Shown: positions 1 through 5,765 of the stretch, in pieces | Numbering within the stretch: position 1 is the first letter of the stretch | Layout of the letters: each line of letters starts with the position of its first letter | Translations under genes and position numbers: made by a program | DNA from: Prevotellaceae bacterium | GTDB taxonomy: Bacteria > Bacteroidota > Bacteroidia > Bacteroidales > UBA932 | Assembly (NCBI GenBank): GCA_031275145.1 | Contig: JAISPE010000065.1 | Coordinates: 1 to 5,765 of the forward strand | DNA length: 5,765 nt | Direction of reading: 5' to 3' | Notes under the pieces: generated by a model | What the model saw: only the letters and a program-made list of their open reading frames with translations | What the model was told of the DNA's origin: nothing | Database searches by the model: none

Positions 1-1205
1 GCGACTTTATCGAGTTCCCAGACAGTAAAGCTGTTCATGCTGATTTCCGCGGAATGGGCGAAATCAAATGAAGGAATCAGTTCCTTTCCTTTTACGGTAC
101 ATATTTCCGTACCCGGCGATAGAACGTGAATGTTTTTACCCGCAAACTCCACATCGGCGGCGAATTTCTCCGGCAACATGTAAATACGGTCATTATTACG
201 GATATATGTAAATGCCTGGCCTGGCCGAATCCATGAATTGAGTTCCGGAATTTTGCATGTCCGTTTCGATTTTTTTGTATCGTGCTGTTTCAGTTCGCCG
301 TTCTTACGGATTAGCGACAGGAACAGGCCTTCGCTTTTTGTTCTGTGAGGGAAAAACCGGCAGGCGTGTATATTGTCGTCAAGAGACGGGGATATGCCTT
401 CAAATGCCGGCATATCAACGGGAATGGATTCTGCCCCAAGATTTTCTACAATAAATTTAACCGTATTTTCATTTTCCTCGACATTGTAGGTACAGGTCGC
501 ATACAGCATAAATCCTCCCGGTTTCAGGGAATCCCATACATCCCGTACAATTCTCAACTGTCTTGCCGCACAAAGTCTTATGTTTTCGGGCGACCATTTT
601 TCCAGAGCTTTGGATTCCTTACGGAACATTCCTTCGCCGGAACACGGTGCATCGACGAGAATAAAATCGAAAAACCGGTTAAGTCTGTGAAATACCGAAG
701 GATCGGAGGAAGTAATCACTGCATTTGCCCGTCCCCATCTGGCGATATTCTCTTCAAGTATTGCAGCGCGTGACCGAATGACCTCGTTACAGACTGTCAA
801 ACTGTCGGGAAAAAGCGAAATTAAATGAGTGGATTTGCCTCCGGGAGCGGCACAAAGATCCAGTATGCAGTCGATCCCGCCGTACTGCTTTACTGTATTT
901 GCGCACTGTTCCACAAACATGGAGGCCGCTTCCTGCACATAGTACGAGCCGGAATGAAACAGAGGGTCAAGAGTGAATAAGGGTCTGCTGTCAAGATATA
1001 AACCCGATTCGCACCAGGGAACTTTACCGGTCGAAAGCCGGGAATCGAGAATCGGGAGTTTCGCGCCGGCGGGAATTTTTATGCCGCTGTTTAATCTGAT
1101 ACTCACAGGAGAAGCCTCGCTGAGCGATGATTCAAAACAGGGATATTCATCTCCCAAAATAATTTTCATGTCAGCAACAAACGCCTGAGGCAGTACATTT
1201 TTCAT
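1..1205 (-). CDS. rsmF: RsmF-like RNA (cytosine-5) methyltransferase, NOL1/NOP2/Sun family, C-terminus cut by window edge
   Basis: The frame is open from the ATG at 1205 to the window edge: 401 codons with no stop, so the C-terminus is missing. The product should transfer a methyl group from S-adenosylmethionine to C5 of a cytosine in RNA. E. coli RsmF does this on 16S rRNA, but the target here cannot be read from sequence. Visible motifs are the N-terminal family segment ending in SIRLN (about residues 34-39), the SAM-binding motif DLCAAPGGKS (116-125), DAPCSGEGMFRK (185-196) and YATCTYN (235-241). The last two carry the two cysteines of the family mechanism, Cys188 and Cys238. Residues from about 325 resemble the C-terminal PUA-like part of RsmF relatives, including VKGKELIPSF. 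I estimate that some 50-80 residues are lost. The start lies 9 bp after the dnaG stop, which suggests co-transcription. No clear Shine-Dalgarno sequence precedes it. The family is certain; assignment to RsmF rather than another member is likely. Confidence 0.9.
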   Translation of the reverse strand, partial: MKNVLPQAFVADMKIILGDEYPCFESSLSEASPVSIRLNSGIKIPAGAKLPILDSRLSTGKVPWCESGLYLDSRPLFTLDPLFHSGSYYVQEAASMFVEQCANTVKQYGGIDCILDLCAAPGGKSTHLISLFPDSLTVCNEVIRSRAAILEENIARWGRANAVITSSDPSVFHRLNRFFDFILVDAPCSGEGMFRKESKALEKWSPENIRLCAARQLRIVRDVWDSLKPGGFMLYATCTYNVEENENTVKFIVENLGAESIPVDMPAFEGISPSLDDNIHACRFFPHRTKSEGLFLSLIRKNGELKQHDTKKSKRTCKIPELNSWIRPGQAFTYIRNNDRIYMLPEKFAADVEFAGKNIHVLSPGTEICTVKGKELIPSFDFAHSAEISMNSFTVWELDKV

Positions 1206-1214
1206 TTTCGGTTC

Positions 1215-3167
1215 TCAAAGTATTACTCTCTCGAGGTAGTTGGAGATAAATTTCTTCTGTTCGTTAAGCTGTAATAACTGTTCGAGAATGACAAACTGTT
1301 TCTCTTCGTCTTCTGTTTTCAGCTGTTCGGAAAGTTTGTGGATTGCGATTGTCAGTATCTTTGACTTGTAAGCGACCAGAGCCTTGGGGACAGCCTGCGC
1401 CAGACTGACAGTCACACTGTCTGTCCCGTCCCAGATTTTACTTACCGTATAATTCTCGTTTCCCTGCATTTGAGTGTCCATAAGAAGGGATACGGTCACC
1501 GATGAAATGTCCGGATCTCTGTGCCGGATAAAGTATTGAGCGAAATACGGAGTATCTCTGTCGAACGCCGTTTCCAGCAGCTTTTCATATTCTTCGAACA
1601 GTTTTTTATATTGCAGATTCTGAAACTCCAGATCGTCGTTTTTGATATCCTTTATTATATATTCGTCAACGCGAATGATAACTTCGTCGCCTTCTTCGTT
1701 CGCTGTCCGGAACAGATTTTCGCGGCCATGTTTCAGTATATACATAAGAAGCTCTTTTTCCTGTTCCTGACAGAAAATATTGCGCACAAAGGTCGGAACA
1801 GACGGCAATTCTTCAGCTATGGAAGGCTGTTCATCCTTGTCCGGCGGTTTTTTTTCGCCGCCGATATGCCTGTTTCTGGCGCGGGCAACTTCCTGACTGA
1901 GGATATGCTCGTCTATCTCAAGCATTTTACTGCATTTCTGGATATATACGTTACGTGTTATCAAATCGGGGATAACCGATATGGAATTAACTGTTTCGTG
2001 AATGACTTCCGCCTTTTTTATCGGGTCGTTGATGCCTTCGCTCAGCAGGTTTACCTTGAACGAAAGAAAATCCTGTTCGGCAGAATCCAGAAACTGACGG
2101 AGTTCGTCTGCATTGTGTTTTCTTGCGTACGAGTCGGGATCTTCACCGTCGGGAAGCAGAACGACCTTGATTTTCAGGCCGTATTTCAGCAGCATGTCAA
2201 TTCCCCTGATGGAGGCTTTGATTCCGGCGGCATCACCGTCGAACAGTACGGTCACGTTTTCGGTAAACCGCGATATCAGCCTGATCTGCTCTTCGGTCAG
2301 CGACGTGCCCGACGATGCTACAACGTTCTCTATTCCTGACGAAAACATTGATATCACGTCGGTATATCCTTCGACCAGATAGCATTTGTCGAGTTTGCCG
2401 ATTGCCTGTTTTGAAAAATATATCCCGTACAGGACATTTCTTTTCAGATAGATATCGGAATCGGGCGAATTAAGGTATTTTGCCGTTTTCCTGTCTGTCT
2501 GCAAAATCCTTCCTCCGAAAGCGATGACCCGTCCGCTGAGCGAATGAATCGGAAACATGACCCGCCCGCTGAATCTGTCGAACAGAGCGCCGTCGTCTTT
2601 CTTTATTGACAGTCCTGTTTTTACAAGAAATTCTTCTTTGTATCCGGCTTTAATGGCCGCTTCGGAAAATGCGGTTCTTTTTGCGGGACTGTATCCGAGC
2701 TGAAATTTATCTATGATTTTTTTCGGGAAACCCCGTTCTCTGAAATACGAAAGCCCTACAGCCCTGCCTTCGTCGGTATTGTTCAGCGTGTCGGTAAAAA
2801 AGGCGCCGGCATAACCCGAGACAATCAGCATGCTTTCGCGGTCGTTGTTACGAACAATTTCTTCCGGCGACTGCTCCTTTTCATGTACCTCTATGCCGTA
2901 TTTTTTACCGAGATATTTAATCGCTTCAACATACGTAAAATGCTCGTGTTCCATGACAAAAGAGACGGTATTGCCTCCTTTCCCGCAGCCAAAACACTTA
3001 AACAGTCCTTTCGCCGGCGAAACCGTAAACGAAGGCGTCTTTTCGTCGTGGAAGGGACACCGGGCTATAAAATTCACGCCCCGCCTGCGCAGGGTGATAA
3101 AGTCGCCGACAACATCCACAATATCGGCCGCGTCAATTATTCTGTCTATTGTCTGTTTGTCGATCAT
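1215..3167 (-). CDS. dnaG: DNA primase DnaG
   Basis: DnaG makes the short RNA primers for Okazaki fragments and leading-strand initiation, acting at the fork with the replicative helicase DnaB. The 650-residue protein is complete. An N-terminal CHC2 zinc finger has ligands Cys37, His40, Cys58 and Cys61 in CPFHDEKTPSF...FKCFGCG. The primase core follows, with the basic FSGRVMFPI and GRVIAFGGR segments (about 199-220). The TOPRIM domain has YLVEGYTDV, with Glu266 as the expected metal-binding glutamate, then SSGTSLT (285-291) and LFDGDAAG with Asp310 and Asp312. From about residue 440 the sequence is variable, with a charged linker near 440-455 and then what should be the helicase-binding region. 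Length and domain order are usual for bacterial primases. The ATG at 3167 gives the expected short lead into the zinc finger. It is preceded by a heptamer repeat rather than a recognisable ribosome binding site. The RsmF-like gene follows 9 bp downstream. The usual partners rpsU and rpoD are not next to it. Confidence 0.98.
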   Translation of the reverse strand: MIDKQTIDRIIDAADIVDVVGDFITLRRRGVNFIARCPFHDEKTPSFTVSPAKGLFKCFGCGKGGNTVSFVMEHEHFTYVEAIKYLGKKYGIEVHEKEQSPEEIVRNNDRESMLIVSGYAGAFFTDTLNNTDEGRAVGLSYFRERGFPKKIIDKFQLGYSPAKRTAFSEAAIKAGYKEEFLVKTGLSIKKDDGALFDRFSGRVMFPIHSLSGRVIAFGGRILQTDRKTAKYLNSPDSDIYLKRNVLYGIYFSKQAIGKLDKCYLVEGYTDVISMFSSGIENVVASSGTSLTEEQIRLISRFTENVTVLFDGDAAGIKASIRGIDMLLKYGLKIKVVLLPDGEDPDSYARKHNADELRQFLDSAEQDFLSFKVNLLSEGINDPIKKAEVIHETVNSISVIPDLITRNVYIQKCSKMLEIDEHILSQEVARARNRHIGGEKKPPDKDEQPSIAEELPSVPTFVRNIFCQEQEKELLMYILKHGRENLFRTANEEGDEVIIRVDEYIIKDIKNDDLEFQNLQYKKLFEEYEKLLETAFDRDTPYFAQYFIRHRDPDISSVTVSLLMDTQMQGNENYTVSKIWDGTDSVTVSLAQAVPKALVAYKSKILTIAIHKLSEQLKTEDEEKQFVILEQLLQLNEQKKFISNYLERVIL

Positions 3168-3171
3168 CTGT

Positions 3172-3220
3172 TATGAGGTATGAAGTATGAGGTATGAGGT
3201 ATGAGGTATGAGTGAGGTAT
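3172..3220. repeat. Degenerate 7-bp tandem repeat (TATGAGG) in the dnaG leader
   Basis: Successive 7-bp units read TATGAGG, TATGAAG, TATGAGG three times, then TATGAGT, followed by a partial out-of-phase GAGGTAT. One unit carries a G-to-A change. The array ends 4 bp before the dnaG start codon, so it fills the place where a ribosome binding site would be. On the transcribed strand it reads as CTCATAC repeats. A smaller cluster of the same heptamer lies about 60 bp away (3283-3306). Function is unknown. Confidence 0.9.
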
Positions 3221-3250
3221 CTACGCACAGTCTGCAATAATGGATAACCC

Positions 3251-3280
3251 AAAAATCCCGTAGGGTCCTGCGGGACTTCC
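3251..3280 (-). terminator. Candidate rho-independent terminator downstream of carA
   Basis: Read on the minus strand, TCCCG (3275-3271) and CGGGA (3260-3256) can pair around a 10-nt loop. The 3' arm is followed at once by five T (3255-3251). The stem can extend into the T-tract through the preceding GGAAG with A-T and G-T pairs, a common terminator shape. It lies about 95 bp after the carA stop and before dnaG, so it could end the carA transcript. The perfect stem is short (5 bp) and no energy was computed. Confidence 0.45.
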
Positions 3281-3282
3281 GG

Positions 3283-3306
3283 TATGAAATATGAGATATG
3301 AGATAT
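3283..3306. repeat. Second small cluster of the same heptamer (TATGAAA/TATGAGA)
   Basis: Three adjacent 7-bp units, TATGAAA, TATGAGA and TATGAGA, are followed by the start of a fourth (TAT). They match the array at 3172-3220 in period, strand and most bases. The two clusters are probably parts of one repeat family split by about 60 bp of unique sequence that holds the candidate terminator. Confidence 0.75.
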
Positions 3307-3328
3307 CTGTGTAATCCCAACATCAGGT

Positions 3329-3346
3329 TTTCGGGACTGCCCGAAA
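3329..3346. other. 7-bp perfect inverted repeat just after carA
   Basis: TTTCGGG (3329-3335) and CCCGAAA (3340-3346) are perfect inverted copies around the 4-nt spacer ACTG. In the carA transcript this would form a compact hairpin about 25 nt after the stop codon. No T-tract follows on either strand, so it is not a classical terminator. It could protect the 3' end of the carA mRNA or be a degraded terminator; both roles are inferred. Confidence 0.6.
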
Positions 3347-3370
3347 CTGTTCCGTACAAAGTATAATCTG

Positions 3371-4453
3371 TCATGATTTTTCTCTGACGAGTTTCACGAA
3401 ATCGTCGAAAAGGAAGTCGGCGTCTGTAGCGCCGCTTGCTGCTTCAGGATGAAACTGCGCCGAGAAAAACGGTTTTGTCTTATGCCGTATTCCTTCGTTT
3501 GAGCCGTCGTTCATATTGACAAACAGCTCTTCCCAGTCGCTGTCCAAACCTGAGGGGTCTACTGCATAACCGTGATTTTGCGCTGTTATCAGACATCTGT
3601 TTGAGCCGACTATACGCACCGGCTGGTTGTGACTTCGATGTCCGTACTTCAACTTATACGTTTTTGCTCCGGCCGCCATCGAGAGAAGCTGGTTTCCCAT
3701 GCATATCCCGAAAACGGGTTTGTCGCCGTCGAGCGCTTTCCGCAGCCGTTCGATCGTTATGCCGCAATGGGCGGGATCGCCGGGACCGTTGGATATGAAA
3801 AGCCCGTCGTACTCAATGGATGAAAAATCGTAATCCCATGGAACTCTCACCACTTCGAGACCGCGTTTCAGCAGGCATCTTATTATATTGTGTTTCACTC
3901 CACAGTCAATCAATACTATCCGCCTGTCGCCCGAGCCGTAGTACATTACTTCTCTGCAACTCGCCAGTGCAACCTGATTTTCTGTCGCAGGGTCGTACAG
4001 TTCCGCTTTGCTGTCGGCAGTGTCCGTAATCATGCCTTTCATCGAACCTTTCTCTCTGAGTATCTTGGTCAGTTCGCGGGTGTCAATGCCCTGAATGGCC
4101 GGTATTCCGTATGTCCTTAACCATTCGTGAAGACTCTGTTTCGAGTTCCAGTGACTGTGTGCGTCGGAATAATCGGATACAATCAGTCCCGAAATCTGTA
4201 TTTTTTCCGATTCAAAGAAAAGCGACAGATTCCCGTTCATCGAATCTTCGGGAACACCATAATTGCCAATCAGCGGATATGTCGCGACGAGAATCTGTCC
4301 AAGATACGAGGGATCGGTGAGACTTTCGGGATATCCAACCATTGCGGTGTTAAAAACCACTTCTCCCGATGCGAAAGTGTCTTCGCCAAAGGATGTTCCA
4401 GCGAATTTTGTTCCATCTTCCAGAACAAGGTAAACAGGCCTGTTTGTTTGCAT
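3371..4453 (-). CDS. carA: Carbamoyl-phosphate synthase small (glutamine amidotransferase) subunit CarA
   Basis: CarA hydrolyses glutamine and passes the ammonia to CarB, which builds carbamoyl phosphate for pyrimidine and arginine synthesis in the cytoplasm. The 360-residue protein is complete and slightly shorter than E. coli CarA. The N-terminal CarA-specific domain is recognisable by YLVLEDGTKFAGTSFG (8-23), VVFNTAMVGYPESLTDPSY (32-50) and GIDTRELTKILRE (122-134). A class I glutamine amidotransferase domain follows: FISNGPGDP (219-227), the nucleophile Cys251 in FGICMGNQ, AQNHGYAV (291-298) and AQFHPEAASG (332-341). His335 and Glu337 complete the triad with Cys251. The ATG at 4453 puts the first conserved strand at the usual distance from the N-terminus. 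No Shine-Dalgarno sequence is obvious. carB, its usual neighbour, is absent from both sides: trpS lies upstream and dnaG downstream. Regulation is not visible beyond a possible promoter element about 20 bp upstream. Confidence 0.97.
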   Translation of the reverse strand: MQTNRPVYLVLEDGTKFAGTSFGEDTFASGEVVFNTAMVGYPESLTDPSYLGQILVATYPLIGNYGVPEDSMNGNLSLFFESEKIQISGLIVSDYSDAHSHWNSKQSLHEWLRTYGIPAIQGIDTRELTKILREKGSMKGMITDTADSKAELYDPATENQVALASCREVMYYGSGDRRIVLIDCGVKHNIIRCLLKRGLEVVRVPWDYDFSSIEYDGLFISNGPGDPAHCGITIERLRKALDGDKPVFGICMGNQLLSMAAGAKTYKLKYGHRSHNQPVRIVGSNRCLITAQNHGYAVDPSGLDSDWEELFVNMNDGSNEGIRHKTKPFFSAQFHPEAASGATDADFLFDDFVKLVREKS

Positions 4454-4474
4454 AATCTATTTCAAAATACGCCG

Positions 4475-4482
4475 CAAATTTA
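4475..4482 (-). promoter_or_regulatory. Possible carA promoter -7 element (TAAATTTG)
   Basis: On the minus strand this octamer fits the Bacteroidetes primary sigma -7 consensus TAnnTTTG exactly. It would place a transcription start about 15 nt before the carA ATG. The matching -33 TTTG is not at the expected spacing: a T-rich stretch lies there, and TTTG occurs only closer in. Short AT-rich matches like this arise by chance, so the call is weak. Confidence 0.25.
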
Positions 4483-4521
4483 TTCAAAAAGTTTCAAAGT
4501 GAAAAAAACGGTGAAATTCCC

Positions 4522-4615
4522 TTTTGACAGAACTCCTTTTTTTGACAGAATTAACAGAATTTTCATAATTTACAAATTCTGTTAATTATGTCAAAAAAAA
4601 GAGATTCTGTCAAAA
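4522..4615. repeat. Long near-perfect inverted repeat between trpS and carA
   Basis: The inner arms 4537-4562 and 4574-4599 pair at 25 of 26 positions around an 11-nt loop (4563-4573); the only mismatch is G4548 against A4588. Past one more mismatch (C4536/A4600) pairing continues for 3 bp. Then, with A4604 bulged, it continues for 11 more bp, TTTTGACAGAA (4522-4532) against TTCTGTCAAAA (4605-4615). In total about 39 bp can pair in a 94-nt palindrome. The arms are built from copies of TTTTGACAGAA, two on each strand about 18 bp apart, with an internal 9-bp period (GACAGAATT, AACAGAATT, then a looser unit). No T-tract follows the outer stem on either strand, so it does not look like a standard terminator. 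It starts 11 bp after the trpS stop. It may belong to a dispersed intergenic repeat family. Confidence 0.9.
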
Positions 4616-4626
4616 ACAGAACAGAT

Positions 4627-5619
4627 TCAAAACCATTTGAATCCCATAATTTCTTTTACTCCTGCCAGAGTTTTTGATGCGCTTGCACGGGCTTTTTCGG
4701 CGCCGTATTTCACAGTCTCGCTCAAATATTTATCATTACCCTTTATTTCCAGTATCCGTTCACGTATCGGGAGCGTCACTTTGCAAATATCGTCGGCGAG
4801 CTGTTTTTTCATATCGCCATAACGGATTTCTCCGGATTTGTATTTGTCTTTGTAGAACTGAACGACTTCACTGTCCGATACTGTTTGCAGTATAGTGAAA
4901 AGGTTTTGTACCGGCTCGGACATGGGAGCATCCGCATCAGCAGGGCCGCTGTCGGTTACTGCACGCATAACTTTTTTGCGTATGGTTTTCCCGTCATCGG
5001 CTAAATAGATGCCGTTACCTTCGGATTTTCCCATTTTTCCCGTGCCGTCAAGTCCGGGTATTTTTACAAGCTCCGTACCGAAACTGTATGCCGAAGGTTC
5101 GGGGAAAAATTCGACATTATACATATTGTTAAATCTGCGGGCAAATACTCTGGCCATTTCCAGATGCTGTTCCTGATCTTTTCCTACGGGTACTTTATTC
5201 GCCTTATGTATAAGTATGTCCGTTGCCATCAGTACCGGATAGGTCAGCAGGCCGGCATTGACATTATTCGGATGCTTGCGTACCTTTTCCTTAAACGAAG
5301 ACGTGCGTTCAAGCTCGCCGACATACGACCACATGTTCATCAGCGTATATAATTCCGAAACTTCCGGAACCATACTCTGAACGAATATAACCGACTTTTC
5401 GGGGTCAAGCCCCGAAGCAAGATATTCGGCTAAAACGGTTTTGATATTTTCGTGAAAATTTTCAGGGTCCGGATGCGTCGTCAACGAGTGTAAATCAGCA
5501 ATAAAAAAGAAACAGTTATTTTCATCCTGCATCCTTATAAAATTGCGTAAAGCTCCAAAATAGTTTCCTATATGCAAATTTCCGGTGGAACGAATCCCGC
5601 TTAAAACAATCTCTTTCAT
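4627..5619 (-). CDS. trpS: Tryptophanyl-tRNA synthetase TrpS
   Basis: TrpS is the class Ic aminoacyl-tRNA synthetase that activates tryptophan with ATP and charges tRNA-Trp. The 330-residue protein is complete and of normal bacterial length (E. coli 334). The Rossmann fold starts with SGIRSTGNLHIGNYFGAL, whose HIGN (16-19) is the HIGH signature. Next come FFIADLHSLTT (38-48), ERTSSFKEK (104-112), the segment PVLMATDILIHKANKVPVGK (128-147) with its DILIHKA core, and DQEQHLE (148-154). The second ATP-binding signature is KMGKS (195-199), where glycine replaces the first serine of the textbook KMSKS. Trp and ATP contact segments are all present, so the enzyme should be active. The start at 5619 leaves only six residues before the first conserved strand, as usual. 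A 7-bp tandem array ends 8 bp upstream, and no Shine-Dalgarno sequence is seen. Confidence 0.98.
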   Translation of the reverse strand: MKEIVLSGIRSTGNLHIGNYFGALRNFIRMQDENNCFFFIADLHSLTTHPDPENFHENIKTVLAEYLASGLDPEKSVIFVQSMVPEVSELYTLMNMWSYVGELERTSSFKEKVRKHPNNVNAGLLTYPVLMATDILIHKANKVPVGKDQEQHLEMARVFARRFNNMYNVEFFPEPSAYSFGTELVKIPGLDGTGKMGKSEGNGIYLADDGKTIRKKVMRAVTDSGPADADAPMSEPVQNLFTILQTVSDSEVVQFYKDKYKSGEIRYGDMKKQLADDICKVTLPIRERILEIKGNDKYLSETVKYGAEKARASASKTLAGVKEIMGFKWF

Positions 5620-5627
5620 TTAAAATA

Positions 5628-5765
5628 ATTTATAATTTATAATTTTAGATTTACGATTTACGATTTACGATTTACGATTTACGATTTACGATTTACGATT
5701 TACGATTTACGATTTACGATTTACGATTTACGATTTACGATTTACGATTTACGATTTACGATTTA
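5628..5765. repeat. Perfect 7-bp tandem array (ATTTACG)n upstream of trpS, running off the window
   Basis: From 5649 to the window end the unit ATTTACG repeats without one error for about 16.7 copies. Three altered units in the same phase lie on the trpS side: ATTTATA (5628-5634), ATTTATA (5635-5641) and ATTTTAG (5642-5648). The array therefore continues, in degraded form, to within 8 bp of the trpS start codon. Its far end is outside the window, so the true copy number is unknown. On the transcribed strand it reads as CGTAAAT repeats. No gene or unique sequence is visible in this stretch. Confidence 0.95.

Noticed and set aside
345..773. A 142-codon plus-strand frame near the left edge
   Set aside because: It is antisense to the RsmF-like gene, which is open for 401 codons and carries all the methyltransferase motifs.
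1521..2339. A 272-codon plus-strand frame
   Set aside because: It lies wholly antisense to dnaG, whose CHC2 and TOPRIM motifs leave no doubt about the coding strand. The translation is phenylalanine-rich with no family resemblance, typical of an antisense shadow.
3171..3374. A 67-codon minus-strand frame overlapping the carA stop by an ATGA junction
   Set aside because: The ATGA overlap looks like translational coupling, but the frame runs through both hairpins and ends inside the heptamer array. Its C-terminus (SLIPHTSYLILHTS) is just the translated repeat. No domain, membrane segment or conserved motif is seen, so it is almost certainly spurious.
4127..4585. A 152-codon plus-strand frame running from antisense carA into the palindrome
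   Set aside because: It is antisense to carA for most of its length, and its end is translated repeat sequence (FFDRINRIFII). It is not supported as a gene.
4563..4600. A promoter inside the palindrome (TTTG, 19-bp gap, TAAATTAT on the minus strand)
   Set aside because: The spacing is right for a Bacteroidetes promoter, but the -7 element matches only four of its six fixed bases and AT-rich sequence gives such matches by chance.
4522..4615. The long palindrome as a bidirectional intrinsic terminator
   Set aside because: The stem is AT-rich and neither strand has a U-tract after the outer stem. The geometry does not fit, although a weak termination effect cannot be excluded.
5628..5765. A CRISPR array or replication-origin iterons
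   Set aside because: The 7-bp units are directly adjacent with no spacers, which excludes CRISPR. The unit is too short for typical iterons, and no initiator gene or DnaA-box cluster is visible.

Overview
This is an ordinary housekeeping segment of a bacterial chromosome, most likely from the Bacteroidetes and perhaps Bacteroidales. That placement is an inference. It rests on the protein sequences (a KMGKS-type TrpS, the style of the DnaG and RsmF-like proteins), the lack of clear Shine-Dalgarno sequences, one TAnnTTTG-like promoter element, and short AT-rich repeats between genes of a kind often seen in that phylum. No rRNA, tRNA, CRISPR, insertion sequence or phage gene is visible.

All four genes lie on the minus strand, so transcription runs from the right edge to the left. 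In that order they are: a perfect 7-bp tandem array running off the right edge (5628-5765); trpS, tryptophanyl-tRNA synthetase (5619-4627); a 173-bp gap dominated by a long near-perfect inverted repeat (4522-4615); carA, the glutaminase subunit of carbamoyl-phosphate synthase (4453-3371); a 203-bp gap holding two hairpins and a second, unrelated 7-bp repeat in two clusters; dnaG, DNA primase (3167-1215); and, only 9 bp downstream, an RsmF-like RNA m5C methyltransferase (1205 to the left edge, C-terminus cut off).

The genes serve translation (trpS, the methyltransferase), pyrimidine and arginine precursor supply (carA) and replication (dnaG). They do not form one pathway. Only dnaG and the methyltransferase gene are close enough to suggest one transcript. 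A hairpin followed by a T-tract lies between carA and dnaG and may separate those units.

I see no new multi-gene system here. The unusual content lies between the genes. All three gaps wider than 10 bp carry a different repeat, and both heptamer arrays stop within 10 bp of a start codon (trpS and dnaG).
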